64,000 nucleotides of DNA, taken from NCBI RefSeq assembly GCF_003097635.1, contig NZ_QCZI01000007.1, positions 1 through 64,000 of the forward strand, given 5' to 3'. The stretch's first letter is position 1. Each line of letters opens with the position of its first letter. Below are positions 18,405 to 27,804 of the stretch, piece after piece. A program made the translations under genes and the position numbers. The notes under the pieces were generated by a model. The model did no database searches, was not told the DNA's origin, and was given only the letters and a program-made list of their open reading frames with translations. Origin of the DNA: Flavobacterium psychrotolerans. GTDB lineage: Bacteria; Bacteroidota; Bacteroidia; Flavobacteriales; Flavobacteriaceae.

Positions 18405-20537
18405 ATGAATAAATTTTCTGTTTTTATTTTAAGTTGCTTTATCTCAATTGCCACTTTCGGTCAAGCCAAAAAACTGACACTTGAAGAAGCTGTTTTACAG
18501 CAAAATCGTCAATATAAAGCCGATAAATTACTGGGGTTTCAATGGATTCCAAACACTCACAAATATATTTATTTAGCAGAAAACGGAAAAAAGCTCATGA
18601 CCGCCACAACCACAGATTCAAAAGCAGAGGAATTATTACCCCTTTCTGATTTGAACAAAGCCATTGGAAGTGACTTAAAAAAATTCAATGAAATAGACTG
18701 GAAAGATGCTAATACTTTCATCATTACTAGCGGAACCAAATACTTTGAGTATAACATTCAAACCAAAATAGGAAAAGAAATTGCAGAATTTACCGATATC
18801 GCTGAGAATCAGACTTTTGACACCGCAAAAGAAAACATTGCTTTTACCGAAAAAAACAATCTCTTTATCTTAAAAAAGAATAAAGATAAAATTGCCATTA
18901 CTTCTGAATCTAACGAAGCAATTGTTTCCGGTCAATTTTTCGCCAGAAATGAATTCGGGATAAAAAACGGGATTTTTTGGTCTCGCAAATCGAACTTTTT
19001 AGCCTTCTATCAAAAAGATCAAACTGAAGTGGCCGATTATCCTTTACTGGACATTACCGAAACTTCCGGAAAATTAGAAAGTATTAAATATCCTATGGTG
19101 GGTCAAAAAAGCGAAAAACCAAGAATTGGAATTTATAACTTAGCTACACAAAAAACGGTTTTTATTACTCCAAGCGGAAACTCCGATGATTATTTAACTA
19201 ATTTGTCATGGACACCCGACGAAAAATTTGTTGTCATTGCCGAATTAAATCGGAAACAAAATGACATGCATCTGAATTTGTATGATGCGGTATCTGGCAA
19301 ATTTGTTCGGACACTTTTAAACGAGAAAAATGATAATTGGGTAGAACCGGAACATCCTGCCTATTTTCCAAATAACAAATCCAATAACTTTGTTTGGATA
19401 AGCGAACAAGACGGTTTCAATAACTTGTACCATTATTCTATTGAAGGAAAATTAATCAAACAATTGACGTCCAATAAATTCCCTGCAAAAGAAATTTTGG
19501 GAAGTAATCTACTCGGAACCGAAATTTACTTTTCTGCTACCGGAGAAAACCCAATGAATATGTTGGCCTACAAAGTAACTTTAAAAGGCAAACAAACTTT
19601 ACTTACTAAAGATGCTGGGATTCACAATGTAACAGTTTCTGCAGATGGAGATTGGTTTTTTGATGAATTTTCAAATCATTCCACGCCATCAAAATCGGTA
19701 TTGTACAATAACAATTTAAAAGCAACTCCATTATTGGTAAGCAAAAACAAATACGACGGTTATGAAATGGGAACATCTGAAATAAAAACCATTAAAGCCG
19801 CTGACGGTGTCACCGATTTATACACGCGTTTAATTAAACCCAGTAATTTCGATTCTACCCAAAAATACCCCGTTTTAGTCTATGTATATGGAGGACCTCA
19901 TGCACAAATGATTACGAACTCCTATTTGGACGGAGCAAATCTTTGGATGTATTGGTTGGCAGAACAAGGTTATTTGGTTTTCACGGTAGACAATCGAGGT
20001 TCCGATAATCGGGGATTTGCCTTTGAAAGTGTAATTCACGGAAGGCTTGGCGTAAACGAAATTGACGATCAAATGAGAGGAGTAGCCTATTTAAAATCAT
20101 TGCCTTATGTTGATGGCAATCGCCTTGCAGTTCACGGTTGGAGTTTTGGAGGATTCATGACAACCTCTATGCTATTGCGCAGACCCGATGTATTTAAAGT
20201 AGGTGTTGCCGGCGGACCTGTGACCGACTGGAAGTACTATGAAATCATGTATGGAGAACGCTACATGGATACACCTGACGAAAATCTAAAAGGGTTTGAG
20301 GAAGCCAGTACATTAAACTATGCAAAAGATTTAAAAGGAAAACTACTCTTAATTCACGGAACAAGTGATGATGTTGTCGTAATGCAAAACAATTTTTCTC
20401 TTGTCAAAAAATTTATTGAAGCAGGAAAACAAGTAGATTTTTTTCCATATCCCATGCACAAACACAATGTTACTGGTAAAGATCGAGTGCATTTAATGAC
20501 CAAGGTATTAAACTATGTGATGGAAAATAATAAGTAA
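18405..20537 (+). CDS. Prolyl oligopeptidase family S9 (dipeptidyl peptidase IV type), exported
   Basis: A 710-residue serine peptidase with a signal peptide at residues 1-19 (MNKFSVFILSCFISIATFGQ). An N-terminal beta-propeller domain (about 40-450) is followed by an alpha/beta-hydrolase domain. The catalytic Ser is Ser580 in HGWSFGGF, the Asp is Asp655/656 in HGTSDD, and the His is in PMHKHN (685 or 687). DPP-IV enzymes remove N-terminal dipeptides with Pro or Ala at position 2, outside the cytoplasm. It lies 99 bases after cphA but past a terminator, so a link to cyanophycin is not implied. Confidence 0.92.
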   Translation: MNKFSVFILSCFISIATFGQAKKLTLEEAVLQQNRQYKADKLLGFQWIPNTHKYIYLAENGKKLMTATTTDSKAEELLPLSDLNKAIGSDLKKFNEIDWKDANTFIITSGTKYFEYNIQTKIGKEIAEFTDIAENQTFDTAKENIAFTEKNNLFILKKNKDKIAITSESNEAIVSGQFFARNEFGIKNGIFWSRKSNFLAFYQKDQTEVADYPLLDITETSGKLESIKYPMVGQKSEKPRIGIYNLATQKTVFITPSGNSDDYLTNLSWTPDEKFVVIAELNRKQNDMHLNLYDAVSGKFVRTLLNEKNDNWVEPEHPAYFPNNKSNNFVWISEQDGFNNLYHYSIEGKLIKQLTSNKFPAKEILGSNLLGTEIYFSATGENPMNMLAYKVTLKGKQTLLTKDAGIHNVTVSADGDWFFDEFSNHSTPSKSVLYNNNLKATPLLVSKNKYDGYEMGTSEIKTIKAADGVTDLYTRLIKPSNFDSTQKYPVLVYVYGGPHAQMITNSYLDGANLWMYWLAEQGYLVFTVDNRGSDNRGFAFESVIHGRLGVNEIDDQMRGVAYLKSLPYVDGNRLAVHGWSFGGFMTTSMLLRRPDVFKVGVAGGPVTDWKYYEIMYGERYMDTPDENLKGFEEASTLNYAKDLKGKLLLIHGTSDDVVVMQNNFSLVKKFIEAGKQVDFFPYPMHKHNVTGKDRVHLMTKVLNYVMENNK

Positions 20538-20598
20538 ACTAACGATTGAATAACTTCGTTTAGGTCATAAAAAAACTGAAATTCATTTTCGTTTTTTT

Positions 20599-21861
20599 TT
20601 AAGTTTTCTGTTTTTTCTTTTTAGCGGCTGGAAACAAAACATTGTTCAAAATCAATCGGAATCCGGGAGAATTGGGATGCAAGTCTAAAACCGTGGGCTC
20701 ATCACCTACTCTATGCTGGTAATCCTCCGGATCATGACCTCCAAAAAAGGTAAACATGCCTTTGCCTTTTTCACCATGAATGTAACGTGATTCGCCATTT
20801 AACTCACAAGTACCCATTACCAACACATTCGATTTAATTAATTCCGTTTCAAAAGATGTGGTTTGCCCCATAAAGCCCTTCACCAATTGAGTATGATTTT
20901 GACACAACATACTCGGGATTGGATCCCATTTAGCAGAAAAATCCATTAAAGTAAAGTAATCTTTCTCCATTGGAATTCTCCTTTTTTCAGTCATATCAAT
21001 ATCCGAAAATTCATAATGCTCCGGTTTTCTGTCAAGAATGAAATTTTTAAAAGCAAAGGTTTTGGTATAATCTATTCTAGATTGGTAGTTCCCTTCACTC
21101 GCATCACCATCAAACATGGGTTCACAAATATCAACCCCTTCAGCTGCCAATGCAATGTCAAAACTATCTGTTGCAGAACACATCGCAAACATGAAACCGC
21201 CACCAATAACGAAATCCCTAATTTTTTTTGCTACGGCCAATTTCTCCTCTGAAACTTTGTTATAGCCTAATTTAGTAGCTAAAGCTTCGGCTCCTTTTTT
21301 CTGTTCGATATACCAAGGTGCATTTCTATAAATTCCATAAAATTTACCATATTGCCCAGTAAAATCCTCGTGATGTAAATGCAACCAATCAAATAATAAC
21401 AACTGATCACTTAAAACTTCTTCATCGTAAATAGGCGTAAACGGAATCTCTGCATAAGTCAAAACCATCGTGACCGCATCATCCCAGGGCTGTTTCCCCT
21501 TTGGGGTATAAACGGCAATTTTTGGGGCTTTTTCTAATACCACCGCATCCATATTTTGTGATGGACTTGAAATTTCCTGCAAAATGGTCTCTTCCTCCCC
21601 ATCAGTTAAGATTTCAAAACTCACCCCTCGAATTTGACATTCTTTTCTAATTTCAGGAGCATCTGGCAATAAAAAAGAGCCCCCGCGATAATTTAATAGC
21701 CAACTCGCCTTGTATTGCCTATCTAAGCACCAATACGTAATACCATAGGCTTTAAGATGATTTTTCTGGGTAGTTTCGTCCATCGGAAGCAAAATAAAAG
21801 AAGCTTTTACAGAAAAGCAAACAAGTATTAATCCGATATATACTAATTTCTTGAAAGGCAT
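20599..21861 (-). CDS. Exported conserved protein, usually labelled 'asparagine synthetase B'
   Basis: A 420-residue protein with an N-terminal hydrophobic signal (MPFKKLVYIGLILVCFSVKA). It belongs to a Bacteroidota family that I recall being annotated as asparagine synthetase B. The N-terminal Cys2 glutaminase and the SGGxDS PP-loop of real AsnB are absent. Visible segments include KIAVYTPKGKQPWDDAV, a GGGFMFAMCSATDSFD turn resembling a class I amidotransferase-like elbow with a cysteine, and GKGMFTFFGGHDPEDYQHR. The name should not be trusted as function. Its location after the cyanophycin/DPP block is suggestive but unproven. It is convergent with the S9 peptidase. Confidence 0.65.
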   Translation of the reverse strand: MPFKKLVYIGLILVCFSVKASFILLPMDETTQKNHLKAYGITYWCLDRQYKASWLLNYRGGSFLLPDAPEIRKECQIRGVSFEILTDGEEETILQEISSPSQNMDAVVLEKAPKIAVYTPKGKQPWDDAVTMVLTYAEIPFTPIYDEEVLSDQLLLFDWLHLHHEDFTGQYGKFYGIYRNAPWYIEQKKGAEALATKLGYNKVSEEKLAVAKKIRDFVIGGGFMFAMCSATDSFDIALAAEGVDICEPMFDGDASEGNYQSRIDYTKTFAFKNFILDRKPEHYEFSDIDMTEKRRIPMEKDYFTLMDFSAKWDPIPSMLCQNHTQLVKGFMGQTTSFETELIKSNVLVMGTCELNGESRYIHGEKGKGMFTFFGGHDPEDYQHRVGDEPTVLDLHPNSPGFRLILNNVLFPAAKKKKQKT

Positions 21862-21975
21862 TTTTTAATTTTTATTTCAAAGATAACTTAAAATAACTAA
21901 TATTATTTACCCAAAATTATATAACAAATTATCAAACTCAATGCATTAATATTGCATATAAGAAAAATGCATATT

Positions 21976-22938
21976 ATGAAGAAATACTTCACCCTGAAAG
22001 CTTTTAAAACAGACCTTAAAATACTTAATGACACATTCAATGGATTTATAGACGATAAATGTTTAAAATTAAGTGCCTCTCTTTCATACTACACCCTTTT
22101 TTCCTTAGCGCCGCTACTACTTTTACTGATTTCTCTTGCGGGTTTTTTTCTGGGTAGAGATGCAATCCAAGGCCAATTGTTTTCAGAGATAAATGGAGTT
22201 TTCGGAAATGCAGTTGCGGTTCAAATTCAGGAAATGGTTAAAAATATGGAACTATCCGGTAAAACGACAACTGCCGTGGTTGTTGGGATTATTACGCTTA
22301 TTATAGGAGCCACCAGTGTTTTTGGAGAAATACAGGATTCAATAAATATGATCTGGAGAGTAAAGGTAAAACCAAAAAGGGGCTGGCTAAAAGTTCTAAA
22401 AAATAGACTCCTATCGTTATGGCTTATTGGAGGGCTCGGGTTCTTACTGATTGTTTCATTGGTTGTCAACATTGCTCTTTTAGCCATGAATAATTTATTG
22501 AAAGGTTATTTTCCAAATGTTACCATCATTATATTTAACATCCTGAATATAGTCATCAGTTTTGGAGTGATTACTGTACTTTTCGGTATTATTTTCAAAG
22601 TATTGCCTGATGTTAAAATTGCATGGAAAGACGTTCAAATAGGCGCTTTTTTTACCGCCTGTCTCTTTATGGTGGGACGGTTTTTAATTGGTCTTTATAT
22701 TGAAACTGCGGTTACCGCCTCGGCCTATGGTGCAGCCGGATCACTAATCATTGTTTTAGTATGGATTTATTATTCCGCGGTCATTGTTTATTTTGGAGTA
22801 GAATTCACAAGAGTTTACGCCAATTACGTCGGACGTAAAATTGAACCAGCTGAGTTTGCGGTTTATGTTGAACAAATAGAAAGAGAAATTGACAAGGCTC
22901 TTGTGCCTCCGTTAGAAAAAAAGGAAATAATAAATTAA
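21976..22938 (+). CDS. YihY/BrkB-type inner-membrane protein
   Basis: A 320-residue integral membrane protein of the YihY (virulence factor BrkB) family. The hallmark N-terminal segment LSASLSYYTLFSLAPLLLLL at about residues 30-55 starts the first helix. Five further helices lie at about 85-105, 135-165, 180-205, 215-240 and 245-275. The C-terminal YYSAVIVYFGVEFTRVYANYVG block is typical. Two earlier in-frame starts exist (TTG 21952, ATG 21967). A near-consensus -7 TAATATTG at 21947-21954 overlaps the first and leaves almost no leader for the second, so the ATG at 21976 is chosen. The family's function is unresolved (no longer considered RNase BN). Confidence 0.85.
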   Translation: MKKYFTLKAFKTDLKILNDTFNGFIDDKCLKLSASLSYYTLFSLAPLLLLLISLAGFFLGRDAIQGQLFSEINGVFGNAVAVQIQEMVKNMELSGKTTTAVVVGIITLIIGATSVFGEIQDSINMIWRVKVKPKRGWLKVLKNRLLSLWLIGGLGFLLIVSLVVNIALLAMNNLLKGYFPNVTIIIFNILNIVISFGVITVLFGIIFKVLPDVKIAWKDVQIGAFFTACLFMVGRFLIGLYIETAVTASAYGAAGSLIIVLVWIYYSAVIVYFGVEFTRVYANYVGRKIEPAEFAVYVEQIEREIDKALVPPLEKKEIIN

Positions 22939-22953
22939 CGATTTACTTTTGGT

Positions 22954-24501
22954 TTAAAATGGAACATCACTGTCGTCCTCTTCATTATTATTCAAATTGC
23001 TTCCAAAAGCTTCATGTGCTGAAGGAAGCGTTTTTGTGTTAAAAGGGTTTTCATCATGATTCATTTTTGAAGGTAAATCATCATAACTGCCATTGTAATC
23101 ATCAAGATTGTCGAATTTACCTAGATTCCCAATGAACTTTAATCGGATATTTTCTAGTGAACCATTTCTATGTTTTGCAATGATAAACTCCGCCTGCCCT
23201 GCAGTAGGTGATTGTTCATCATCATCCCATTCATCAATTTTATAATATTCGGGTCTGTAAATAAAGGACACGATATCGGCATCTTGCTCAATCGCTCCCG
23301 ATTCCCTAAGGTCAGAAAGCAATGGTCTTTTACTCGATCCTCGGGTTTCCACAGCACGTGACAATTGTGACAGGGCAATAACTGGTACACCTAATTCTTT
23401 GGCTAAAGCTTTTAAGTTTCTTGAAATTGTAGAAATCTCTTGCTCTCTATTCCCTCCATTTTTTCCGTTTCCTCCAGCAGTCATCAATTGAAGATAATCG
23501 ACAATGATTAATTTAATGCCATGTTGTGAGGCCAAACGTCTGGATTTAGCTCTTAAATCAAATATGGAAAGCGATGGAGAATCATCAATAAAAAGTGGGG
23601 CTTTTTCCAAATTTTTGACTTTGATACTCAACTGCTCCCATTCGTGTTTTTCTAATTTTCCGGTTCTTAATTTCTCAGAAGACAAGCCAGTCTCCGAAGA
23701 AATCAAACGCGTGATTAATTGAACTGAAGACATCTCTAATGAGAACAAAGCGACAGGATGACCAAAATCGATTGCAATATTTCTTGCCATAGAAAGCACA
23801 AATGCAGTCTTACCCATACCCGGACGGGCTGCAATGATTATTAAATCACTTGGTTGCCAACCAGAAGTTAACTTGTCTAACTTATCGAAACCCGTTGCGA
23901 TTCCGCTTAAACCTTCTTTACCGGCTATTTCTTCAATTCGTTTCTTTGCTTGAATGACCAAACTTTGGGCAGTTTCAGAACTTCGCTTGATGTTTCCTTG
24001 GGTAACTTCATATAGTTTCGATTCGGCCTTGTCTAATAAGTCAAAAACGTCGGTGGTTTCATCATAGGATTCTTCTATAATTTCAGATGAAATCCGAATT
24101 AAACTACGCTGAATGTATTTCTGTAAAATAATTCGGGAGTGAAATTCAATATGCGCTGAGGAAGCTATCTTTTGGGTAAGTTGAATAAGGTAAAAATCGC
24201 CACCGGCCAAGTCTAACTTTGCATTCTTTTTTAATTGAGCTGAAACTGTTAATAAGTCAATTGGCTGTGTGTCTGTGAATAACTGGACAATGGCCTCAAA
24301 AATATGTTTGTGTGCTTCTTTATAAAAAGCATCTGCTTGAAGAATATCTATTACATCATCAACTCCTTTTTTATCAATCATCATGGCACCAAGAACCGCT
24401 TCCTCAAGATCTAGCGCTTGCGGAGGTAACTTGCCTTTCTCTAAATTGATAATTGTGGTTTTAGCCACTTTAATCGGGTTTATGTTTTTGAAATTTTCCA
24501 T
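22954..24501 (-). CDS. dnaB: Replicative DNA helicase DnaB
   Basis: A 515-residue hexameric helicase that unwinds DNA 5'-3' ahead of the replisome. The N-terminal primase-interacting domain covers about residues 20-120 (PPQALDLEEAVLGAMMIDKK). The RecA-like ATPase domain follows, with Walker A AARPGMGKTAF at about 225-235, Walker B LIIVDYLQLM at about 330-340 and the ELGVPVIALSQLSR motif H4. The acidic Asn-rich tail (about 470-515) is typical of the phylum. It is monocistronic, separated from accA by a terminator. No origin-like feature is seen nearby. Confidence 0.97.
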   Translation of the reverse strand: MENFKNINPIKVAKTTIINLEKGKLPPQALDLEEAVLGAMMIDKKGVDDVIDILQADAFYKEAHKHIFEAIVQLFTDTQPIDLLTVSAQLKKNAKLDLAGGDFYLIQLTQKIASSAHIEFHSRIILQKYIQRSLIRISSEIIEESYDETTDVFDLLDKAESKLYEVTQGNIKRSSETAQSLVIQAKKRIEEIAGKEGLSGIATGFDKLDKLTSGWQPSDLIIIAARPGMGKTAFVLSMARNIAIDFGHPVALFSLEMSSVQLITRLISSETGLSSEKLRTGKLEKHEWEQLSIKVKNLEKAPLFIDDSPSLSIFDLRAKSRRLASQHGIKLIIVDYLQLMTAGGNGKNGGNREQEISTISRNLKALAKELGVPVIALSQLSRAVETRGSSKRPLLSDLRESGAIEQDADIVSFIYRPEYYKIDEWDDDEQSPTAGQAEFIIAKHRNGSLENIRLKFIGNLGKFDNLDDYNGSYDDLPSKMNHDENPFNTKTLPSAHEAFGSNLNNNEEDDSDVPF

Positions 24502-24588
24502 GATGCGAATGTAACAATAAAATAAAAAAAATGAAGTTAGAGTTGTTAGAAATGGATGTTGATAAATCCTTATTTTTTGTTTATAACC

Positions 24589-24623
24589 AAAAAAAAATCC
24601 GAAACCATTGGGCTTCGGATTTA
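24589..24623 (-). terminator. Terminator after accA
   Basis: AAATCCGAA and TTCGGATTT form a perfect 9-bp stem around ACCATTGGGC. On the minus strand the stem is followed by an uninterrupted T-run, 20 bases past the accA stop. Confidence 0.85.
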
Positions 24624-24641
24624 GAATAATTCTGTAAGAAT

Positions 24642-25595
24642 TTACCCTTTATACTCGCCCATTTTACAGTATTTATCCATCCTTTGGGCAACTAATTCGT
24701 CTGTTGATAAATCTTTCAATTCGTAGAATGCTTTCATAATATATTGTTCCACCGTCTTGAAAGCAGTCGCCTTATCATAATGCGCTCCGCCAAGAGGTTC
24801 TGGTATGATATCGTCAACTAACTTTTGTTTTTTCATGTCGGCAGAAGTCAGTTTTAAAGCTTCCGCGGCTTGTTCTTTATATTCCCAACTTTTCCATAAA
24901 ATGGAAGAGCAGGATTCAGGAGAAATCACAGAATACCAAGTGTTTTCCATCATCAATACGCGATCTCCAACACCAATTCCTAATGCACCACCCGAAGCAC
25001 CTTCTCCCACTATAACGGATATTATTGGCGTTTTAAGACGAATCATTTCAAAAATATTTCTCGCAATCGCTTCTCCTTGTCCACGTTCTTCCGCTTCTAA
25101 TCCGGGATAAGCTCCTGGTGTATCGATTAAAGTTACTACAGGAATTCCAAATTTTTCTGCCATTTTCATTAAACGCAGTGCTTTCCTATATCCTTCCGGA
25201 TTTGCCATACCAAAATTACGAAACTGACGCATTTTAGTGTTTATTCCTTTTTGTTGGCCAATAAGCATAAAGGACTGACCTTCAATTTTCCCTAATCCTC
25301 CAATCATCGCCTTGTCATCTTTAAAACCTCTATCCCCAAAAAGTTCTAAAAAAGTTCCTTTGGTTAAATTCGTTATGTGTTCTAAAGTATATGGTCTATT
25401 TGGATGTCGGGACAACTGAACCCTCTGCCATGCGGTAAGATTTTTGTATATTTTTATCTTGGTCTCTTCAAGTTTTTTCTCGATTTGTTTGCAGGTGTTT
25501 GTTACATCCACATTGGATTCCAAACCAATTATTTGACATTTGTCTAACTGGTCTTCCAATTCTTTTATCGGAAGTTCAAAATCTAAATATTCCAT
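24642..25595 (-). CDS. accA: Acetyl-CoA carboxylase carboxyltransferase subunit alpha
   Basis: A 317-residue subunit of the carboxyltransferase that moves CO2 from biotin to acetyl-CoA to make malonyl-CoA, the first step of fatty acid synthesis. The N-terminal coiled segment ([14 protein letters not shown]) and [20 protein letters not shown] are standard. The core contains [20 protein letters not shown] and [16 protein letters not shown], which form the oxyanion and biotin pocket. Full length for the family. accD is not in the window. A TATCTTTG -7 element lies 34 bases upstream. Confidence 0.97.
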   Translation of the reverse strand: MEYLDFELPIKELEDQLDKCQIIGLESNVDVTNTCKQIEKKLEETKIKIYKNLTAWQRVQLSRHPNRPYTLEHITNLTKGTFLELFGDRGFKDDKAMIGGLGKIEGQSFMLIGQQKGINTKMRQFRNFGMANPEGYRKALRLMKMAEKFGIPVVTLIDTPGAYPGLEAEERGQGEAIARNIFEMIRLKTPIISVIVGEGASGGALGIGVGDRVLMMENTWYSVISPESCSSILWKSWEYKEQAAEALKLTSADMKKQKLVDDIIPEPLGGAHYDKATAFKTVEQYIMKAFYELKDLSTDELVAQRMDKYCKMGEYKG

Positions 25596-25628
25596 ATTAT
25601 ATGTGATGTTTTATTTTATTTAGGAGAA

Positions 25629-25636
25629 CAAAGATA
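25629..25636 (-). promoter_or_regulatory. -7 element for accA
   Basis: The minus strand reads TATCTTTG (TAnnTTTG) 33 bases before the accA ATG. The nearest upstream TTG lies only 14 bases away, so the -33 element is not consensus. Confidence 0.45.
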
Positions 25637-25745
25637 AAATTTAATATTGTCAACGAAAGAAATATTTTAATTATAGTTGTAAACATTTTTGTCAAAATGT
25701 CTTTTGGGGTGATGATAAAATTGGAAATCTCTATTTTTTAAAGGA

Positions 25746-26621
25746 TTACCTCTTATAGTATTTTACAATTCCGTTCAAGATAACCGTGGAAAGTATAATG
25801 AGAGCACCAATATAGAATCCTGCACTCATTTTTTCTTTCTCGTGAAAGACTAATACCGCAAGTATAATACCGTAAATAGGCTCTAAATTGACTGTAAGCA
25901 TAACGGTATATGGGCTTAAGAATTTCATGACTTTTACTGATGCAATGAAAGCATACGCAGTGCAAATAGAACTTAAAACAGTAAGATACATCCAGTCAGC
26001 CATCGTGATTTCAAAAAATTTGGAATCAAAACCATTGGTGAAAATCAAATAAATGGAGAGAAAAAGCACACCTCCAAAAATTTCATAAAAAGAAATAATA
26101 GACGGACTATACACTTTGGCATATTTGCTATTTACAACCGAAAATAAGGCCGAAAGAAACGCAGCAATTAGTGCAAAGAAAATACCTTCAATGTAATGGC
26201 TTTCTACCTCAAAGATAATCCCCAGCCCAACAATTACCATTATTCCGAAAAAAACTTCATACAAAATGATTTTTCTGCCGTGCAATAAAGGCTCTAGCAA
26301 AGAAGTAAAAAAAGCTCCTGTTGAAAGACAAGCCAAAGTCACGGAAACGTTAGATACTTTAATAGCCTTGAAGAAAGAGAGCCAATGCAACGTAATGATT
26401 AATCCGGCAAAAAGAAATCCCAAAACAGCTCGTGTAGGAACTTTATACGATCCTTTTTGGAACCAAATATATAAAACAATAAATACGGAGGCGATTGACA
26501 TTCTGTACCAAACCAAAGGCAAGGCATCAAGTGAAATTAAAGCGCCTAAAACCGCAGTAAATCCCCAAACAAACACGATGAAGTGGAGATGCAGATAACT
26601 CTTTAATTTATCGTTTGGCAT
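25746..26621 (-). CDS. EamA/DMT-superfamily transporter
   Basis: A 291-residue inner-membrane protein with about ten hydrophobic helices arranged as two EamA repeats (about 10-140 and 150-285). The SFFKAIKVSNVSVTLACLSTG segment closing the first repeat and LEPIYGIILAVLVFHEKEK in the second are typical. Members export amino acids, nucleobases or other metabolites; the substrate cannot be told. Its first 14 bases overlap the end of the lptF/G gene, so the two are translationally coupled, probably in one unit with tgt. Confidence 0.85.
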   Translation of the reverse strand: MPNDKLKSYLHLHFIVFVWGFTAVLGALISLDALPLVWYRMSIASVFIVLYIWFQKGSYKVPTRAVLGFLFAGLIITLHWLSFFKAIKVSNVSVTLACLSTGAFFTSLLEPLLHGRKIILYEVFFGIMVIVGLGIIFEVESHYIEGIFFALIAAFLSALFSVVNSKYAKVYSPSIISFYEIFGGVLFLSIYLIFTNGFDSKFFEITMADWMYLTVLSSICTAYAFIASVKVMKFLSPYTVMLTVNLEPIYGIILAVLVFHEKEKMSAGFYIGALIILSTVILNGIVKYYKR

Positions 26622-27693
26622 TTCGCAAAAGAAAGATGGCCAAAATACCGAAAACTATATTTGGAATCCAAACGGCAAAGATGGGAGGAATCGTTGATTT
26701 CTCAGCCATTACACCAAAAATTTTATCGAAAAACACATAGGCAAAAGCCAATAGAATCCCAATAGCTAAATTCACTCCCATCCCTCCACGACGTTTCATG
26801 GAGGAAACAGCAACAGCTATAATGGTTAAAATAAATGCCGAAACCGGAACGCTGTATTTTTTATACAAAACCGTTAGATAAACGTTAATGTTCGCATTTC
26901 CTCTTCGCTTTTCTCTTTCAATAAAATGAATCAAATCTCCATAACTTAGCGTTTCTGCAACATATACTGTGGGGGTCAAATCATCTAAATCAAATTTGAA
27001 CTTTGCATTTTTTTTATCTGATTTTTCTATAACATCCCCCAATTGACCAACCGTTCTTTTAGTGTACCCAAACATCGAATAATCTTTACTTATTGGGTTC
27101 CATTTAATTCTGTTGGCAGTAATTTTGTATTCAAGTTGATCGCCTTTAAATTTCTCCAATGAAAAATTGAAGGCTGTTTTTGATATCATATTAAAATTAC
27201 TGACATAAATAAATTCATCGTCATTAATTTGTCTGAACACATCTGAACTTTGGCGCATTTCCTCTTGACCTCCGCCAATAAGATAGGTGTATCTAAAATC
27301 ATTATACACTTCATTGGCTTTTGGAGCTAGGAAAAAACCCATGATTAAGGCGCCAAAGGAAACAATTGTTGCTCCCACAATATAGGGTCTCAAAAAACGA
27401 GTAAAAGAAATTCCAGAACTCAAAATCGCAATAATCTCAGTTTTATTTGCTAATTTAGAGGTAAACCAAATGATGGAAAGAAATAGAAAAATAGGAAAAA
27501 GAAAGTTGGCAAAATGGATAATAAAATAAAAATAATAATTGGCAATCTCTTTAAAAGGAACCTTGTTCTCGATCATTTTATTGACCTTTTCAGAAACGTC
27601 TATTACAATTCCTATAGGAATAAACATCAACAACATAACCGAAAAAGTGGTTAAGTATCTTTTAAGAATGTATTTATCTATTATTTTTAGCAT
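26608..27693 (-). CDS. LptF/LptG family permease (YjgP/YjgQ)
   Basis: A 361-residue inner-membrane protein of the YjgP/YjgQ family, the membrane components of the LPS export ABC machine LptBFG. Six helices are arranged 3+3: at about 12-32, 55-78 and 98-120, then 275-295, 303-320 and 330-355. A roughly 150-residue periplasmic domain (about 125-270) lies between them. The N-terminus KIIDKYILKRYLTTF is characteristic. Whether it is LptF or LptG is not decided. It follows tgt by 111 bases and overlaps eamA by 14. Confidence 0.88.
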   Translation of the reverse strand: MLKIIDKYILKRYLTTFSVMLLMFIPIGIVIDVSEKVNKMIENKVPFKEIANYYFYFIIHFANFLFPIFLFLSIIWFTSKLANKTEIIAILSSGISFTRFLRPYIVGATIVSFGALIMGFFLAPKANEVYNDFRYTYLIGGGQEEMRQSSDVFRQINDDEFIYVSNFNMISKTAFNFSLEKFKGDQLEYKITANRIKWNPISKDYSMFGYTKRTVGQLGDVIEKSDKKNAKFKFDLDDLTPTVYVAETLSYGDLIHFIEREKRRGNANINVYLTVLYKKYSVPVSAFILTIIAVAVSSMKRRGGMGVNLAIGILLAFAYVFFDKIFGVMAEKSTIPPIFAVWIPNIVFGILAIFLLRNAKR

Positions 27694-27804
27694 ATTGTTT
27701 TGGGTGTTGAGTTTTAGGTATTGGGTTTTAGTATATAGATTTTCAGCTAATAACTTTCATCTGCGCTAAACTTTCCTAAACTCATAAACTTTCTAACCTT
27801 TTTT

